In this document: one piece after another, positions 46,268 through 58,224 of the stretch
Numbering within the stretch: position 1 is the stretch's first letter
Layout: every line of letters begins with the position of its first letter
Origin: Cryptomeria japonica
Lineage: Eukaryota > Streptophyta > Pinopsida > Cupressales > Cupressaceae
NCBI RefSeq assembly: GCF_030272615.1
Contig: NC_081405.1
Location: 606,644,677-606,708,676 of the forward strand
DNA length: 64,000 bases
Reading direction: 5' to 3'
Translations under genes and position numbers: made by a program
Notes under the pieces: generated by a model
Seen by the model: only the letters and a program-made list of their open reading frames with translations
Database searches by the model: none
Told to the model about the DNA's origin: nothing

Positions 46268-49072
46268 TTATGCAAAGGATTGGATCAAAGGGATCAAAGG
46301 ATGAAACATATGCATTGGATAATGGATAGGGTATTGGAAGAATTGTGCTTCAGTGGATGGAAATGTTGGCAAGATCGACATTGGCACATACCTTGAGGGG
46401 TGATGGATTGATGGAGGAAAGACGTATTTTGGATATTGAGATTTGGATGGAGGAATAGCTTGGGATTTTGGGACATAAGGGCCCAAAATGGATGAAGAAG
46501 GTGATGGAGGAACAGACTTGGAAGGTTTGGATGGAGGAATAGCAATTTTGGATGCCAATTTTGATGTTTCTTTAGGCTTTTGTGCTTCAAGGAGCTGCTT
46601 AGGGATCCACATGGTTTTTGATTTTTCATGCTTTTGTGGTTCCTTGGAGTGCATTGCTTGCACAAGGGATTTAGGAACCCATATATATTTTGACTTTGCT
46701 TTATTTTGCTCAATGGGCCTTTGTGGCCTTTTGGATATTTCTTTTTCTTTATAGATCATATTGTTCTTTGTTTTGACATGTCGATTATATTGGACATGTT
46801 GATCCTTGAATACATGTGGATTGCTAGACTTATGATGCTTATACTTGGCATCCAAATTGCTTGGAGGGGGAAAGGAATGCATGGATGGATATGAATGAAA
46901 TGGAGTTCTTTTGGATGGATGGAATTTACTCAAGGATGTGTGCCTTTGCTGACCTTGCATAGAGGAAGAAGGGATATAAGGACCTAAGATGGATGGAAGC
47001 GATGATGGGGAAGGTGGACATTTGGATTTTGACTTTGAAGGGATACCAACCCCTTGAGTGTGAGCTCTGTAGCCATGGCCATTAGTATATTCTTTGATAT
47101 GAAGGGGTTCTTGCTCATGGAGGTCTACTCCTTTGCCTTTATGAATATCTTGACTTGTAGGAGACTCTTTTCTTTGGGAAGAAGATGCAAGTCCATTATG
47201 AGGTGGATATGATATGACAGAAATAATGAGATCTTGAAATGGATCGGATTGCACCAAAGTGGAAGAACCCATTGTTAATGTCAGGGGTTCATGAACATCT
47301 TGCACTGACACGTTAGAATCCTGAGGGGGATTAGGATCATGAGGGGAACTAGGATTATGTAGTGGACATGGTTCAATGACAGGCTCTTCAAGAGATGGAA
47401 TGGGAGAAATAATGGGATCATCAAAAGAAATGCAATCTTGGAGTGGATATGCAGGATTAGGATGTGGAGATGGAGGAACAAGTGGATCTTGTGGAGGATC
47501 TGAAGGAATAATTTGATCTTGACAAGGAGGAAGATCATTGAAATCCTCTTTAAAGGTTCTTTTCTCTTGACTTTCAATGGGATCATCGGAAAGGATGGGA
47601 GGGATATCTGGAATGTCAATGGGATTTGAAAGGACATTGTGTTCATGAAATGGAAGGGAATCATTTGGGATTGGATGAACTGGGATATCTTGATCTTGCT
47701 CGGGGAATGGAGTGTCAATAGGGCTTTGGATAGGATGGACAAGAATATGGGAATCATCGTGAGTGTCTGGGAAGATGGGGTCTTGGTCAACAATTGGATG
47801 GGATGATAAGGTTTCAAGATCTTGATCTTGATCTATTTCAAGACATGTTTCTTCATGCTCTAAATTATCCTCTTGACATGGGATTGGACTTTGGATATGC
47901 ATGGAGGATTCTGACAAGGGCTCAGTGTTTTGGGATGAAGGAAATGCACCTTGAACATTTGTGATGGATTCTGGCAAGGAATCAATGCTTGAACATGAGG
48001 AAGAAGGACTTCGAATGGGGTCCTCTAAAATAGGTAATGGCAATAAAGTGCATGGTGGCATTGGGTCTTGTATTTTTGAAACATGACAAGGATGTGCATC
48101 ATGAATTGGATTATTTTGGCAATCAATTATGGATAGCTCTTGGGTAATTGCATCCTTGGGTGTATTGTTTGATGAGGACAATATAGAAGATTCTTGTGAA
48201 ACTTCTAAAGGTGTAGGGATAGATGCCACTGGAGAGTCAATTTGTTTGCGGGGGGATGAGGCATTGCTAGACATAATTGTATTATCTTGATCTTCCTCAA
48301 AGAACTCACTTGGTAATTTCCTTAAGAGCATTGCAATAAAGTCACCTTTCTTTCGAGGTTTTGACATGATTGGATCTGGAATTTGAACTTGTTTGGCAAG
48401 GAGTTGGTTCTGATCTGATGTCATGTTTTGATATTGGACTTGGTTCAATTGTTTTGACATGTTTGAAACTTGGGTTGGTGTGCACTGCAACCTTTGTTTT
48501 TGAATGTTTGGTTGACATTGATATTCCACCATTGGTTGAACCATTTGTGGACATTGTATAGTTGGTTGGACATATTGTTGAAATTGGACCATTGATTGTG
48601 TTGGTTGTATATGTTGGAAATGTTGAACAATTGGTTGTGATGGTTGAAAATCTGATTGATAGTAAACACCTTCTTCTTGTTGTGGAGGCACATACTGTTG
48701 AAATTGATTTTGTCTCTTTTCTTGAAATTGTTTCATCATCTCTATTTGTGAGAGGAGAGCTGGTATGTCTGATCATTCAAAAAGAGATCTTACATCAATT
48801 GGCTCGATATTTGGATTTCGACCTAGAAATTTTTGAAACATTTTGGACATTTGTGATCTATTCTTCACAATGTTTTTCACTCTTTGTTCCAAAATCTCTT
48901 GTTCTTGAGCTAGCCTCTCTTCTAGTTTTTGTATTTGGAGATTTACATCATCATGATAAGTTTGATCGATATTGCCTTGTTGTTGGGTTGGATAGAATTG
49001 TGATTGCATTGTCGGTTGATATGTCAAACTTTGTTGCATCATTGGTGCTTGGAACCTTGTTTCAATAGACAT
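46268..49072 (-). CDS. G5 ORF: about 934-residue Pro/Ser/Gln-rich protein of unknown function, one in-frame TGA
   Basis: The first in-frame ATG is at 49072 (MSIETRFQAPMM), with a TGA upstream. The frame is open to a single TGA at about 48772-48770, then from there to 46268 without a stop (823 codons from the next ATG at 48739). N-terminal part: Gln-rich, then a probable coiled coil (NLQIQKLEERLAQEQEIL) and MSKMFQKFLGRNP. Middle: Gln/Pro/Val-rich, then PRKKGDFIAMLLRKLPSEFFEED, then about 350 residues dominated by Asp-Pro, Ile and Ser. C-terminal part: basic, with two pairs of internal repeats, KYIWVPKSLVQA / KTMWIPKQLLEA and SILGPYIPSSS / SILGPYVPKSQ. There is no membrane segment or known domain. 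It could replace Gag function or be an accessory protein; neither is shown. Confidence 0.65.
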
Positions 49073-51123
49073 GTCACTATGCAAATGCAATATTTTTGGA
49101 ATTTTTCAAGGATAATTTATGATATGCAACTAAATGCAAACTAGATAGACGAGCATGCAATCTATGTTTTTGGTTGTTTTTGAAGATTTTGACAAACTTA
49201 TGAATGCAAATCTAAAAGAGGGACCCTTAGGAAATTGGAATGATGTCTAGACCTCAAAGGACAAAAGGACTAAGTGACAAAAGGACAAGATGACAATGTC
49301 TCCCCTATATGCTTGGATACTAAGCTAGGTTTGACGAAATGACATTGATGACAAAAGGACAAAAGGTTGATAAGGTCTAGACTTCTTAACAATGACTCAG
49401 GGTTTATCAAAGATTTGGATTACTCAAGTATGACAAAACTTGGTTTTGACACTATATGCAAAGAGACAATTGCTATGATAATGACCCTAATATGATATGA
49501 TAATGACTCAAGCTTAATGAAGAGACTTAGGATATGCAAATGCAAATGTATGACAATGGTACAACTTTAATGCAAGAGGACATATGCAAATAAATGACCC
49601 TTATTGATATGCAAAGGAGTATGACTTAGATGAAACTTAACCTTGACAATGATCTTACAAAATTCAAACCTAGGATGAACCTAAATCTAAGTGACATGAA
49701 TGTTGAGACAAGATTTTGACAAATATTTGGCAACCATGTTTGAAGATATGTTTTGAACTTTGTTGAACTTTTGTTGGATGAATGTCTCTTGTGTTTAATC
49801 TTATGTTTTGAATCAATTTTTTTTTGCTTTTGAAATGATATGCAATTCAACTTTTGACAAGCAAAGAAGACAAGATGTTTTAACATAGACTCAAGACAAT
49901 CATGCTCATTTCCACATTTCTTATGGTAGGCAAAGACATTAGGTACTTGAGAGGTAGACTCATTATGAGATTCAAGGAGAATACATAGATGCTTGACCCC
50001 ACGGGCTCCCCTCCACGGCACTCACTTCTCAGGGCAGCCAAGCATCAGTCCCCATGGAAATCTCCCCATGGCGAACTTAGTATCTCTTCCAAGTATCCGA
50101 ATTTGTCCTTCTCAAGCAACTAGAAGGGTTTTTTGGCCTCTAAAAACAAGGTGTTTAGTAAGGATTTCTGTTAAGCATTACTCCTTGATGTCATGGAAGC
50201 ATGATTGAGACATTAAGCCCATCAAGATACCAAACAAATGTAGTCGCGCAAGCACGATTTAGACCAAGAGGCCCTACTTAGATGTTGATATGAGAAAGAG
50301 TCCAAGGGTCATCACTTCCCAAGTAACTGCAATTCCCACGTAATACTTCCTTCAAAGCTTTCGCTCATCAGGTATTTTTTTATAGTGAGTTAGAATGCCA
50401 AGGAATTCTAGCCGTACTCACTTTGGGTCATTCCCTTCTCATGATTATCACTTGCTTGCAAAAGCAAAGTGGTCGGGAAGGCAGGCCCTCTAAATGTGAC
50501 ACACAATCAACCACACAAGCATGGTATCGAAGATTTGGATTTCTGATCACCCTATGAAGGATGAGAGCATACTCTCCTACTCCAATGTCATACTTAAAAA
50601 ACAAAGCAAACAAATGTTCATTCCCACCTATTTATAAATCACTAAGTGCCTAATTAAAAATCTCAAACACACAGTTTGGTTGTTTCTCCAAGGCAACCTG
50701 CAAAACCCAAGTTAGAGGTTTGATTTGTTGTCTTTGACCATCGATTCTGCATAACACATGTTAGTAGTTTTATTTATAGCCTTTGCCATGTGTATGCCAA
50801 GATTCTGCACAAACAATTAGTACCAAAATCCAAAGCACAGAAAACAGAATGCAAAAACACCAAAAATTTCAAGTAAACACTGCATTTTTCACCTCTGTTC
50901 TGGACTTTACACAAGCGCAGAACTCATGACACAGGCGCAAGATGTCTGACACAAGCACAAGATGTCACCTACACAAGCGCAAGATGCATAACACAAGCGC
51001 AAGATGTCTGACACAAGCGCAGAAGTGTCCAGAATACCCTGCACGGCCCTGTTTTTGGGTTTTTTGCCTGCAAAATCAACATAAAAGCACTCCAAATCAC
51101 AGTTAAAGGGTTAGAAGGTTAGT
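49073..51123 (-). other. G5 5' leader
   Basis: Two kilobases between the primer site and the ORF, with many stops. The half nearest the ORF (49100-49620) has repeated GACAAAAGGACAA and ATGACAATG phrases. The end nearest the primer site carries the ACACAAGCGCA array (50909-51022). No coding sequence supported. Confidence 0.6.
50909..51022 (+). repeat. ACACAAGCGCA repeat array in the G5 leader
   Basis: Six units ACACAAGCGCA(G/A), separated by GATGTCTG or GATGCATA-type spacers of 8-11 bases. It is the same motif as the array at 43398-43530 near the other end of the element. Confidence 0.85.
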
Positions 51124-51143
51124 ATTTCACGTCACATTCACCA
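51124..51143 (-). promoter_or_regulatory. Primer binding site of G5, tRNA-Trp-like
   Basis: TGGTGAATGTGACGTGAA lies four bases after the LTR end. It matches the TRG-2 site in 15 of 18 positions; the three mismatches (TGT for CCC) sit together. Confidence 0.6.
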
Positions 51144-51148
51144 ATTAA

Positions 51149-52625
51149 TGTGGGTTCGAAATTAGGAATCATCAAAGCAATATATAAAAGGACATATTAT
51201 TCATTATTAGCTCAATCCCAAACACACATTGCAATGATCTAATCCTAAGCACACTCAATAGAGACATAAAAACAAAGCATTCAAAAGCAAATATTCAAGC
51301 AAACCAGATGACGATTTGGATGCTTCTTCCATGTGGCTCCATTGTTCTTCTTTCCTCTTCAAATTGATTTGTGGATCTCACCTACAAGTGCACAACATAC
51401 AATTGAAAGCAAGATTGATATTGGTTTGTTGATCAAGAGTGCTAGAAGCATAAGTTCGATAGTTTGATTAGGGATTCGGATTTGAGTGAAGAAAATCATC
51501 CAATTTATAGAAGAATTGGAGAGATGCACAAATTAGCATGATAGTGATTCGAATAGAAATTCAAATCAAGAATAGCAAAAATGACAAATTGCTATGCAAG
51601 GACTTATGACGATTTATGACAATTTATGACAAATTGCTATGCAAGGATTTATGACAAGATTTTGAAATAGAAATAGACATTTAGGAATTTAGGAGAAATT
51701 AGAAAATTAAGTTGGAAATGATGACTTGGAAATTAGGAAATTGATGCAAATTAGGTAAATTAATTAATAATTTCTCATTCATTAATTAATTTACAAAAAT
51801 AGGAGGAATTAATTAGCCAATTAAATAAACATTTAATTGTGACAAGAAGACTTAGGATAAATAAATAAATAAATTATTTAATCCTAAAGGGAGAAATGAC
51901 AAACAAGGTTAAATGATTAAATCACAAAACCTTGGAAGATGAATTAGAAATACAAGGACGACAATTAGGTCTTGACAAAGGATCGTTGATATTGATTCGA
52001 TCATGATTTTGAATTGATAAATGATTTGATTGATAAATGCGCCAAGGAACAATGACAAATTGATCCAAATTGACATGATTGAAGAGGACAAGGATCGATG
52101 ACAAATTGATCGCAAAATGACGAGATTGACAAGTTGATAAGAGATTGACAAGATCGAACATGACAATGATCGATGACAAATCGATCGTAAAACGACAAGA
52201 TTGATAAACCGATCGCCAGATGATAAGATTGAAAAGAGGACAAAACCCTAATTAGGATTGATGATGTCCAAAATGATAAGATTGAAAAGAGAGCAACAAT
52301 TGATGACAAATCGATCGCAAGATTGATAGGAGGACAAAACCCTAATTAGGATTGACGATGTCCAAAATGATGACAAATTAGCACGCACATTGATGCAACA
52401 AGATAAGTTCGATCAAAATCATGATTGGATAATGTTGTCGACAAGACCAAATTTGAGGACGAGATGATTGAAGAATGTAGAAGAATGACTCGATGTTCGC
52501 AAATGATAAAGACCAAGTGCATGACATAGGAGAAATGTTAATGCGACGCAAAAACCTAAAATGAGGCAATGCACAATTGTTAAAGTATGACTTCGCAAGC
52601 GTTTGACCATTTTTAGGTGTCTACA
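51149..52625 (-). repeat. G5 5' LTR
   Basis: It is 1477 bases, starting TGTAGACACC (52625) and ending CGAACCCACA (51149). The likely TATA box is at about 51514-51502. It is almost identical to the 3' LTR except for the terminal 20 bases at 51149. Confidence 0.88.
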
Positions 52626-53240
52626 TCTACAACAAGTTAACCTTGAAAGTCTTCCAAACCATTAATGGTTAACTCAACCCTCTAGCATGATTAGAGACTT
52701 TTTCTCTTAACTCAACCTACATCTAACCCAAGGGTCTCATCAAGCATTCATTGCTTTGACCATGGTTATCCCTTTAACCTTTGCACAAGAGTTTACCCTT
52801 TGGGTAAAATCTTTATCCATTAGATAACCCTAACCTAACCTTAACCCTTACCTCCTAAGGTGACCATAAGTTCTTCTTAAGCATTTAATGCTTCTTACCT
52901 CTCCTCTCAACCAATCTTATGTTGACAATTGTCACCATTTCATTGGTGAAAATTGTAAACATGGATTGTTAACTTTCAAACTTGACCCTTGATTAACTCT
53001 TTCAATCTTGACCATCCATTGCCCTATTTTCACTATAAATAGAGCTCTCATTCCTCCATTTTAAGTATCCATGCAAGCGTTTAGTATTTCATTTATGCTC
53101 AAATTGATCAATACATCTAGCTTCGCTTTGTAATAGGAATTAATCTAATAAGCATTTTAGACTATTTCCTTTATCATTAGCTTAAATCATTAACTAGTAT
53201 ATCATGTTAGGATAGTATTCCTACTAACCTTGTCATCTTA
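52626..53240 (+). repeat. G4 3' LTR (L family), right part
   Basis: It continues the L LTR after G5: CTAACCCAAGGGTCTCATC, the AACCTAACCTTAACCC stretch, TATA box TATAAATA at 53034-53041 and TTTGTAATAGG near 53130. Here about 70 bases separate TAATAGG from GGATAGTATT; copies A and B lack them. The end is not defined; 53240 is where similarity to copies A and B stops. Confidence 0.7.
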
Positions 53241-54276
53241 TAATCTTGTTTATTGCATTTGTAGAATCATGCATAGATAGGATGTATTTCATAATTAAAC
53301 CAATCATAAACATCCCTCATTCTTGCATTTGTCATCCCTAAGCCACTTTGCTCAGTGATATGAGAGCAAAGGCATTGGCTTGAGGGACCTTGTGAGATAG
53401 AGAACCATGGAACCAACCTTGGGAAGTTGAGTCATTCCTCATGACTCCATAACTTGTACCGATAAGTCCCGTGGGTGTGTGAGCAAGCCTCCTTGAGACC
53501 ACATTTTCGCATTTTAAGTTTCATTGACCCGCTTTTCCTGCACACAGATACTTTAGTGTATCTAATCCTTAGATAGATCATCAACTTAGTAAAGTGGGGG
53601 TAAAATGTAGTATCACAAATTCTACCTTGTGTTAATTCCACACTTATGCATTACACCTAGTCTATTTATAACAAAATTCATGATTAGGATTTCACAATTC
53701 TAACTTCATGAATATCAAAGATGCAATGTTAACAACCTATGGTTTGAATTTGGGATGAAATTGACTGGATGACAACAGAACACATAGACATCTGTATAAC
53801 ACACAAACTCCTCAAAATATTTTAATTAGATTCAAACGAGCATATTCCATAGTAAAAGTTTTTTGATGCATTTCCCAATGTTCAAACACATATGTAACAA
53901 CTATTCCCGCCCATTCCAAGTAATGAAACTCTCATTCTTTCTCATTTGGTCACTTTGGCTACTCTTTGTCTCTTTGTTTGATCTCACAAGGAAGCTTTGC
54001 CAAAATCTCTTCAAGAACTTGACTCTTACAACAACAACCAAGACTCCTCTCAACTATTTATCTCGTCTATTTGTTTGAAGATGAAAGCCACAATTGTTGG
54101 TAATTATCTCTTACAATCTAGTCTTCAATCTTTCTAATCTTGTATTTGACCTCATTTATGTATTTTTTTTAATCTTATCTCTTATATTTGTCTTTATTTT
54201 ATCATAATAGGGGTTTTTCTCCATAGTGAGGATTGTTTCTATTACACGTCTTAATTTGATCATATATGGTTATTCA
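53241..54276 (+). repeat. Gypsy 3' noncoding fragment, polypurine tract and LTR start
   Basis: Sequence 53241-53590 looks like a gypsy 3' noncoding region. AAAGTGGGGGTAAAA (53591-53605) is a polypurine tract followed by TGTAGTATCACAAATTC (53606), an LTR start that resembles the TRG terminus (TGTAGCATC). The LTR is cut at 54276 by C1. No coding sequence seen; the short frame at 53863-54078 has no features. Confidence 0.5.
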
Positions 54277-55441
54277 TGTTAGACAGTTCAAATAACTGAA
54301 AGACAACTTTAATACCGGAACCCAAAACATTAATACTAGAATAATAGTTAAACCAATTAACCATAAGCAATAATCACAGAATAAATACCATCCACATGAC
54401 ACCAAGATTTGTACGTGGAAAACTCAGTAAAGGGAAAAACCATGGTAGGAAGCCTACCCACAGTCAGATAATACTTCTTCTGTAAGTATGTGATTACAAA
54501 ATGAGGGTCCTGCACATGCAGGAAGGCCAACGGCCTAGAGCACACTGCTCATCACAAAAGGAGCCTCACTGACTACAAAATAAATCCAGAATACAATCCG
54601 GAAAGAAGAGTGAACTGCAAAGATAACATCTCCTATGCCTGAGTATAGTTTCGGTTAAGCTCAATACCGAAGGTCTTAAACCTCTTTCACCAACCCAATC
54701 CGATCACCTATTATTGACCAAAGCCTTTGCATATGATTACAACCTTATTTGCACACAAATAATCACATAACCCATAACCATAACCATGATCTACAAAGAT
54801 ATCTTACATCATATTTATACCAACTCGGGAGCTAAACAATTAGGTTGACCACCTAAAGATAATATAATAGATTCATAACATAAACCCAAAATCCAATGAT
54901 CAACCAAGTCAGATTGAGACCAAAACAACATAATCCAATCAATAAATCCATCCAGTAACGCATCGAGATCATCCACCAACACATTACATAAACCGGTCCA
55001 TAACCTAGCAGAATAAGACTGGACCCAAAATAGGTCACCAATAAGCTAAATCCAACAACATAGATCAACAAGAATACAAACAAGATAACCAACGACATCT
55101 TGAAATCCATCTATAAGCCACACCAACACCACTTATCATGTGCATCAAAAGATCTTCAACAAAGCTCTACCGGTAAAAACCTTACCAGTGACCAAAAGGC
55201 TTACTAGAATAAATGATAGCATATGAGTCATCAAATCCCAAACCAACTTATCGTGATACATATTAGGAACCCATAAATGACCGATCCAAACCAATTCCAC
55301 AAATCAAAGCATACTGAAGCATACCGGATCAATATCATAATCCAACCACTCTAGCAGAACCAACCAGAAACCAGTAAACAACCAAAACAACTAGTGTTGA
55401 CATCAATGCAACACACAATCAATTCCTCCAAATTGCCAACA
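54277..55441 (-). repeat. C1 3' LTR
   Basis: 1165 bases, TGTTAGACAG at 54277 and TTGCCAACA at 55441. Compared with the 5' LTR it lacks the G-run segment near the 54290 edge. It carries the conserved GTGGAAAACTC..GGGAAAAACCA stretch (54413-54445). Confidence 0.85.
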
Positions 55442-55827
55442 ATCTCCCCCTTTGGCATTGATGACAACACTAGATGTGAAAAACATCGAAGTGCCAAGAA
55501 ATTCCAAACAAGTCTCCCCCAAAGGAAGATAGCCAACAATCTCCCCATAACGAAGTCTGGTCCAAAATCTCATTGTGAATTATCTATGTTAAGCTATGTT
55601 TTTCACATATATCACTTCCCCTTTGACATCAATGCCAAAAATATGACAAACATCAAAGAAAATTCATAAATCCACTAAACCACACAGCTGACTACTCCCC
55701 CTAAGTAGTAGCACTATCACACCAATCCAGAATGAATAGTAGCTTTGTAAATGCATACCGAGCTGATGCCAATCAACATCACTCGGGTCTCTACCGAAGG
55801 GGAAGAAACTCCCAATCTATCTCTAAA

Positions 55828-56340
55828 TTACTCAAATGATTCCTTAGGCAAAGGTTTAGTGAAGATGTCTTCAATGTGCTCTTTAATGTTCACATAAACC
55901 AGTCTGACTTCATTTCCTTCAACCTTCTCCTTTAAAAAGTTATACTTGATAGATATGTGCGATGTCTTAGAATGAAATACTGGATTCTTTGATATATCAA
56001 TAGCACCAGAGTTATCATAGTGAATAACTACCGGTTCATTACAATCCACCCTTATATCCTTCAACATTTTCTTCATCCATAGAACTTGTGTACAATTAGT
56101 AGCAGTGACAACATACTTAGCTTCAATAGTAGATAAAGAGGTGCATGATTGTTTCTTTCTAAACCATGAAACAAGTTTCTTTCCAAGAAAGAAAGCTCCA
56201 TTGGATGTGCTCTTCCGGTCATCAACATCTCCAGCCCAATCTGCATCTCTATATGCACATAATGTAAAGTCATCATTTTTAGGATACCACAAACCATATT
56301 CATTTGTTCCCTGCAAATACCTAAAAATATTTTTCACCAC
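55828..56340 (-). pseudogene. C1 RNase H
   Basis: The C-terminal domain of copia Pol reads YLQGTNEYGLWY, CAYRDADWAGDVDDRKSTSN, SLSTIEAKYVVTA, HYDNSGAI and ends HIEDIFTKPLPKESFE. The DADWAGD and EAKY motifs are the usual catalytic regions. A stop upstream (near 56369) separates it from RT. Confidence 0.88.
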
Positions 56341-56367
56341 ACTCTCATGATTCTCTCTAGGATCATT

Positions 56368-57417
56368 CTAATATCTTGATACAATACAAACTGCATTCAT
56401 CATATTCGATCTAGTCTGAGTCAAATATAACAAACCTCCAATCATATAATTGTACCTTATAGGATTTATAGATGTCAATGCATCTTTCTTTGTTAATTTA
56501 TCACTTGTAACCATAGGAGTACCAACCGGTTTAGAATTTTCCATACCAAATTTCTTCAACAACTCTCTAGCGTACTTAGTTTGACAGATGAAAATATTTT
56601 TATTAGTCCGAGTAATCTGCAAACCTTAGAAAAATTTCATCTCCCCAATCATATACATCTCAAATTCATTTTTCATATAGTTAGAGAATTCTATACACAA
56701 CTTATCTTCACCTCCAAAAATTATATCATCAACAAAGAATTCAACAATCAATATGTCATCATCAATGATCTTATAATACAAATTACTACTAGCATTACCT
56801 TTAGTGAAACCAAGCTTCAAAAGATATTTATCCAATCTTGCATACCAAGCTCTAGGGGCTTGTTTCAATCCATATAAATCTTTCTTTAACATGCAAACCA
56901 TGTTTTTGTCATCTGAAAGTGAAAATCCACCAGGTTGCTCAATATAAACTTCCTCTTCAAGATCTCTATTCAGAAATGCACACTTAACATCCATTAGATA
57001 AACCTTGTAGTTATTATGGGCAGCTTAAGAAAGAAATAATGTCACAACTTCAATCCTAGCTACCAGTGCAAAAGTTTCATCATAATCAATTCCTTCCTTC
57101 TGAGAATATCCTTTACAAACCAATATAGCCTTATTCATTACAACTTGTCCATCTTCATTCAATTTATTACTAAAAACCTATTTAGTTCCAATAACATTCT
57201 TATTTTTAGGTTGGGGAACTAAAGTCCATGTATTATTATTTTCTATCTGATCCGATTCCTCTTCCATAGCTTTCATCCAACATTCATCTTTACATGCTTC
57301 AATTACTAATGCCAGTTTACCTTGAGAGATTAAACATGCCTCATCAGCTACCAACCTTCTTCTTGTCATCATTTCTTTGTTCTTTTCTCCAATGATCTGA
57401 TCTTCTAAATGATTCAA
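56368..57417 (-). pseudogene. C1 reverse transcriptase
   Basis: Three open pieces: 57417-57178 (EACKDECWMKAMEEE, NNTWTLV), 56994-56626 (MDVKCAFLNRDLEEEVYIEQPGGF, LYGLKQAPRAWY, FVDDIIFGG) and 56622-56368 (KKFGMENSKPVGTPM, YLTQTRSNMM). The active site reads FVDD where YVDD is usual. Stops near 57177, 57027, 56625 and 56367 inactivate it. Confidence 0.88.
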
Positions 57418-57459
57418 CCTTACATATTTAGGAGTCTTCTAATTTTTTGTTCCTCTGCT

Positions 57460-58224
57460 CTAATCTTCAGTTACTGTTGAATTTTTTGATACTACTGGAG
57501 TAACTGGTTCAATAATTTGTTCTAGTGTGGGCTCTACCAGTTTATTTATGATCATTTCCACTATTGATTCTCTTTCATAAGTTCTAATTTGACTTCTTTT
57601 CTTCACATCCACCTTAACATTAGTGCTCTCCACAATTCTTTGTAATCTTTTGTTATAACATCTATATGGTTTATTTTTATTAGAATAACCAAAAAATATT
57701 CCTTTATCACATCTAGGATCAAAATTTACAATGGAATCATCTCTTTTCATATAGCATTTACTACCAAAGATTCTAAAATACTTAACTGTAGGTGTATGAC
57801 CAAACCATAACTCATAAGGTGTCTTATCGATGTCTCCTTTGATATTAACTTTATTGAATGTGTATACCGCCATGCTCACAACTTATCTCCAATAGATATG
57901 AGGTAGATTAGCTTCCATCATCATGGTTCTAGTTGCATCCCAAATAGTTATGTTCTTCCTTTCCACATCTCCATTTGGTTGAGGTGTCTGGGGTGCAGAC
58001 AACTATCTCCTTATCCCATTCTTCTCACAATAGCTATTAAATTCACCGGATGTGAATTCTCCTCCCTGATTTGACCTTAAGCATTTAATCTTCAATCATG
58101 TCTGTGTCTCAACTTTAGCTTTAAATATTTTAAACTTTTTAAATGCTTTAGACTACTCCCTTAGAAAAGTATCCCACATCATTCTTGAATAGTCATCAAT
58201 GATTAGCATAAAATATCTATCACC
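57460..58224 (-). pseudogene. C1 integrase
   Basis: The core region carries stops at several points (for example near 58225, 58155 and 58005), with recognisable LRSNQGGEFTS and PQTPQPNGDVERKN motifs (the second Asp replaced by Asn in SNQGGEF). The C-terminal part 57879-57460 is open: FGHTPTVKYFRIFGSKCY, GIFFGYSNKNKPYRCYN. Confidence 0.8.

Larger units (their letters stand above)
41411..52625 (-). mobile_element. G5: complete non-autonomous LTR retrotransposon (11.2 kb) with one long novel ORF
   Basis: It is flanked by perfect TCTAC duplications (41406-41410 and 52626-52630) inside the G4 LTR. Order on the minus strand: 5' LTR 52625-51149, tRNA-Trp-like primer site 51143-51124, 2-kb leader, ORF 49072-46268, 3.4-kb 3' noncoding region, polypurine tract 42883-42868, 3' LTR 42867-41411. 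No gag core, knuckle, protease, RT, RNase H or integrase is seen. The two LTRs differ by about a dozen substitutions and two or three small indels in some 1460 bases (visual estimate 99%), plus clustered differences in the last 20 bases, so the insertion is recent compared with its surroundings. Confidence 0.88.
35756..53240 (+). mobile_element. G4: 3' part of a second Tat element, interrupted by G5
   Basis: On the plus strand there is a 3' region like that of G3 (36003-40900, reverse-complement of 25552-20830), a shortened polypurine tract (TCAAAGAGGG, about 40906-40916) and an L-family 3' LTR split into 40917-41410 and 52626-about 53240 by G5. No gag or pol remains. The LTR start and the end of the polypurine tract have a deletion of about 28 bases. 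The right end of the LTR is not certain. Confidence 0.7.

Noticed and set aside
49993-50208. 71-codon plus-strand frame in the G5 leader
   Set aside because: No domain, antisense to the element, and without support from homologous copies.
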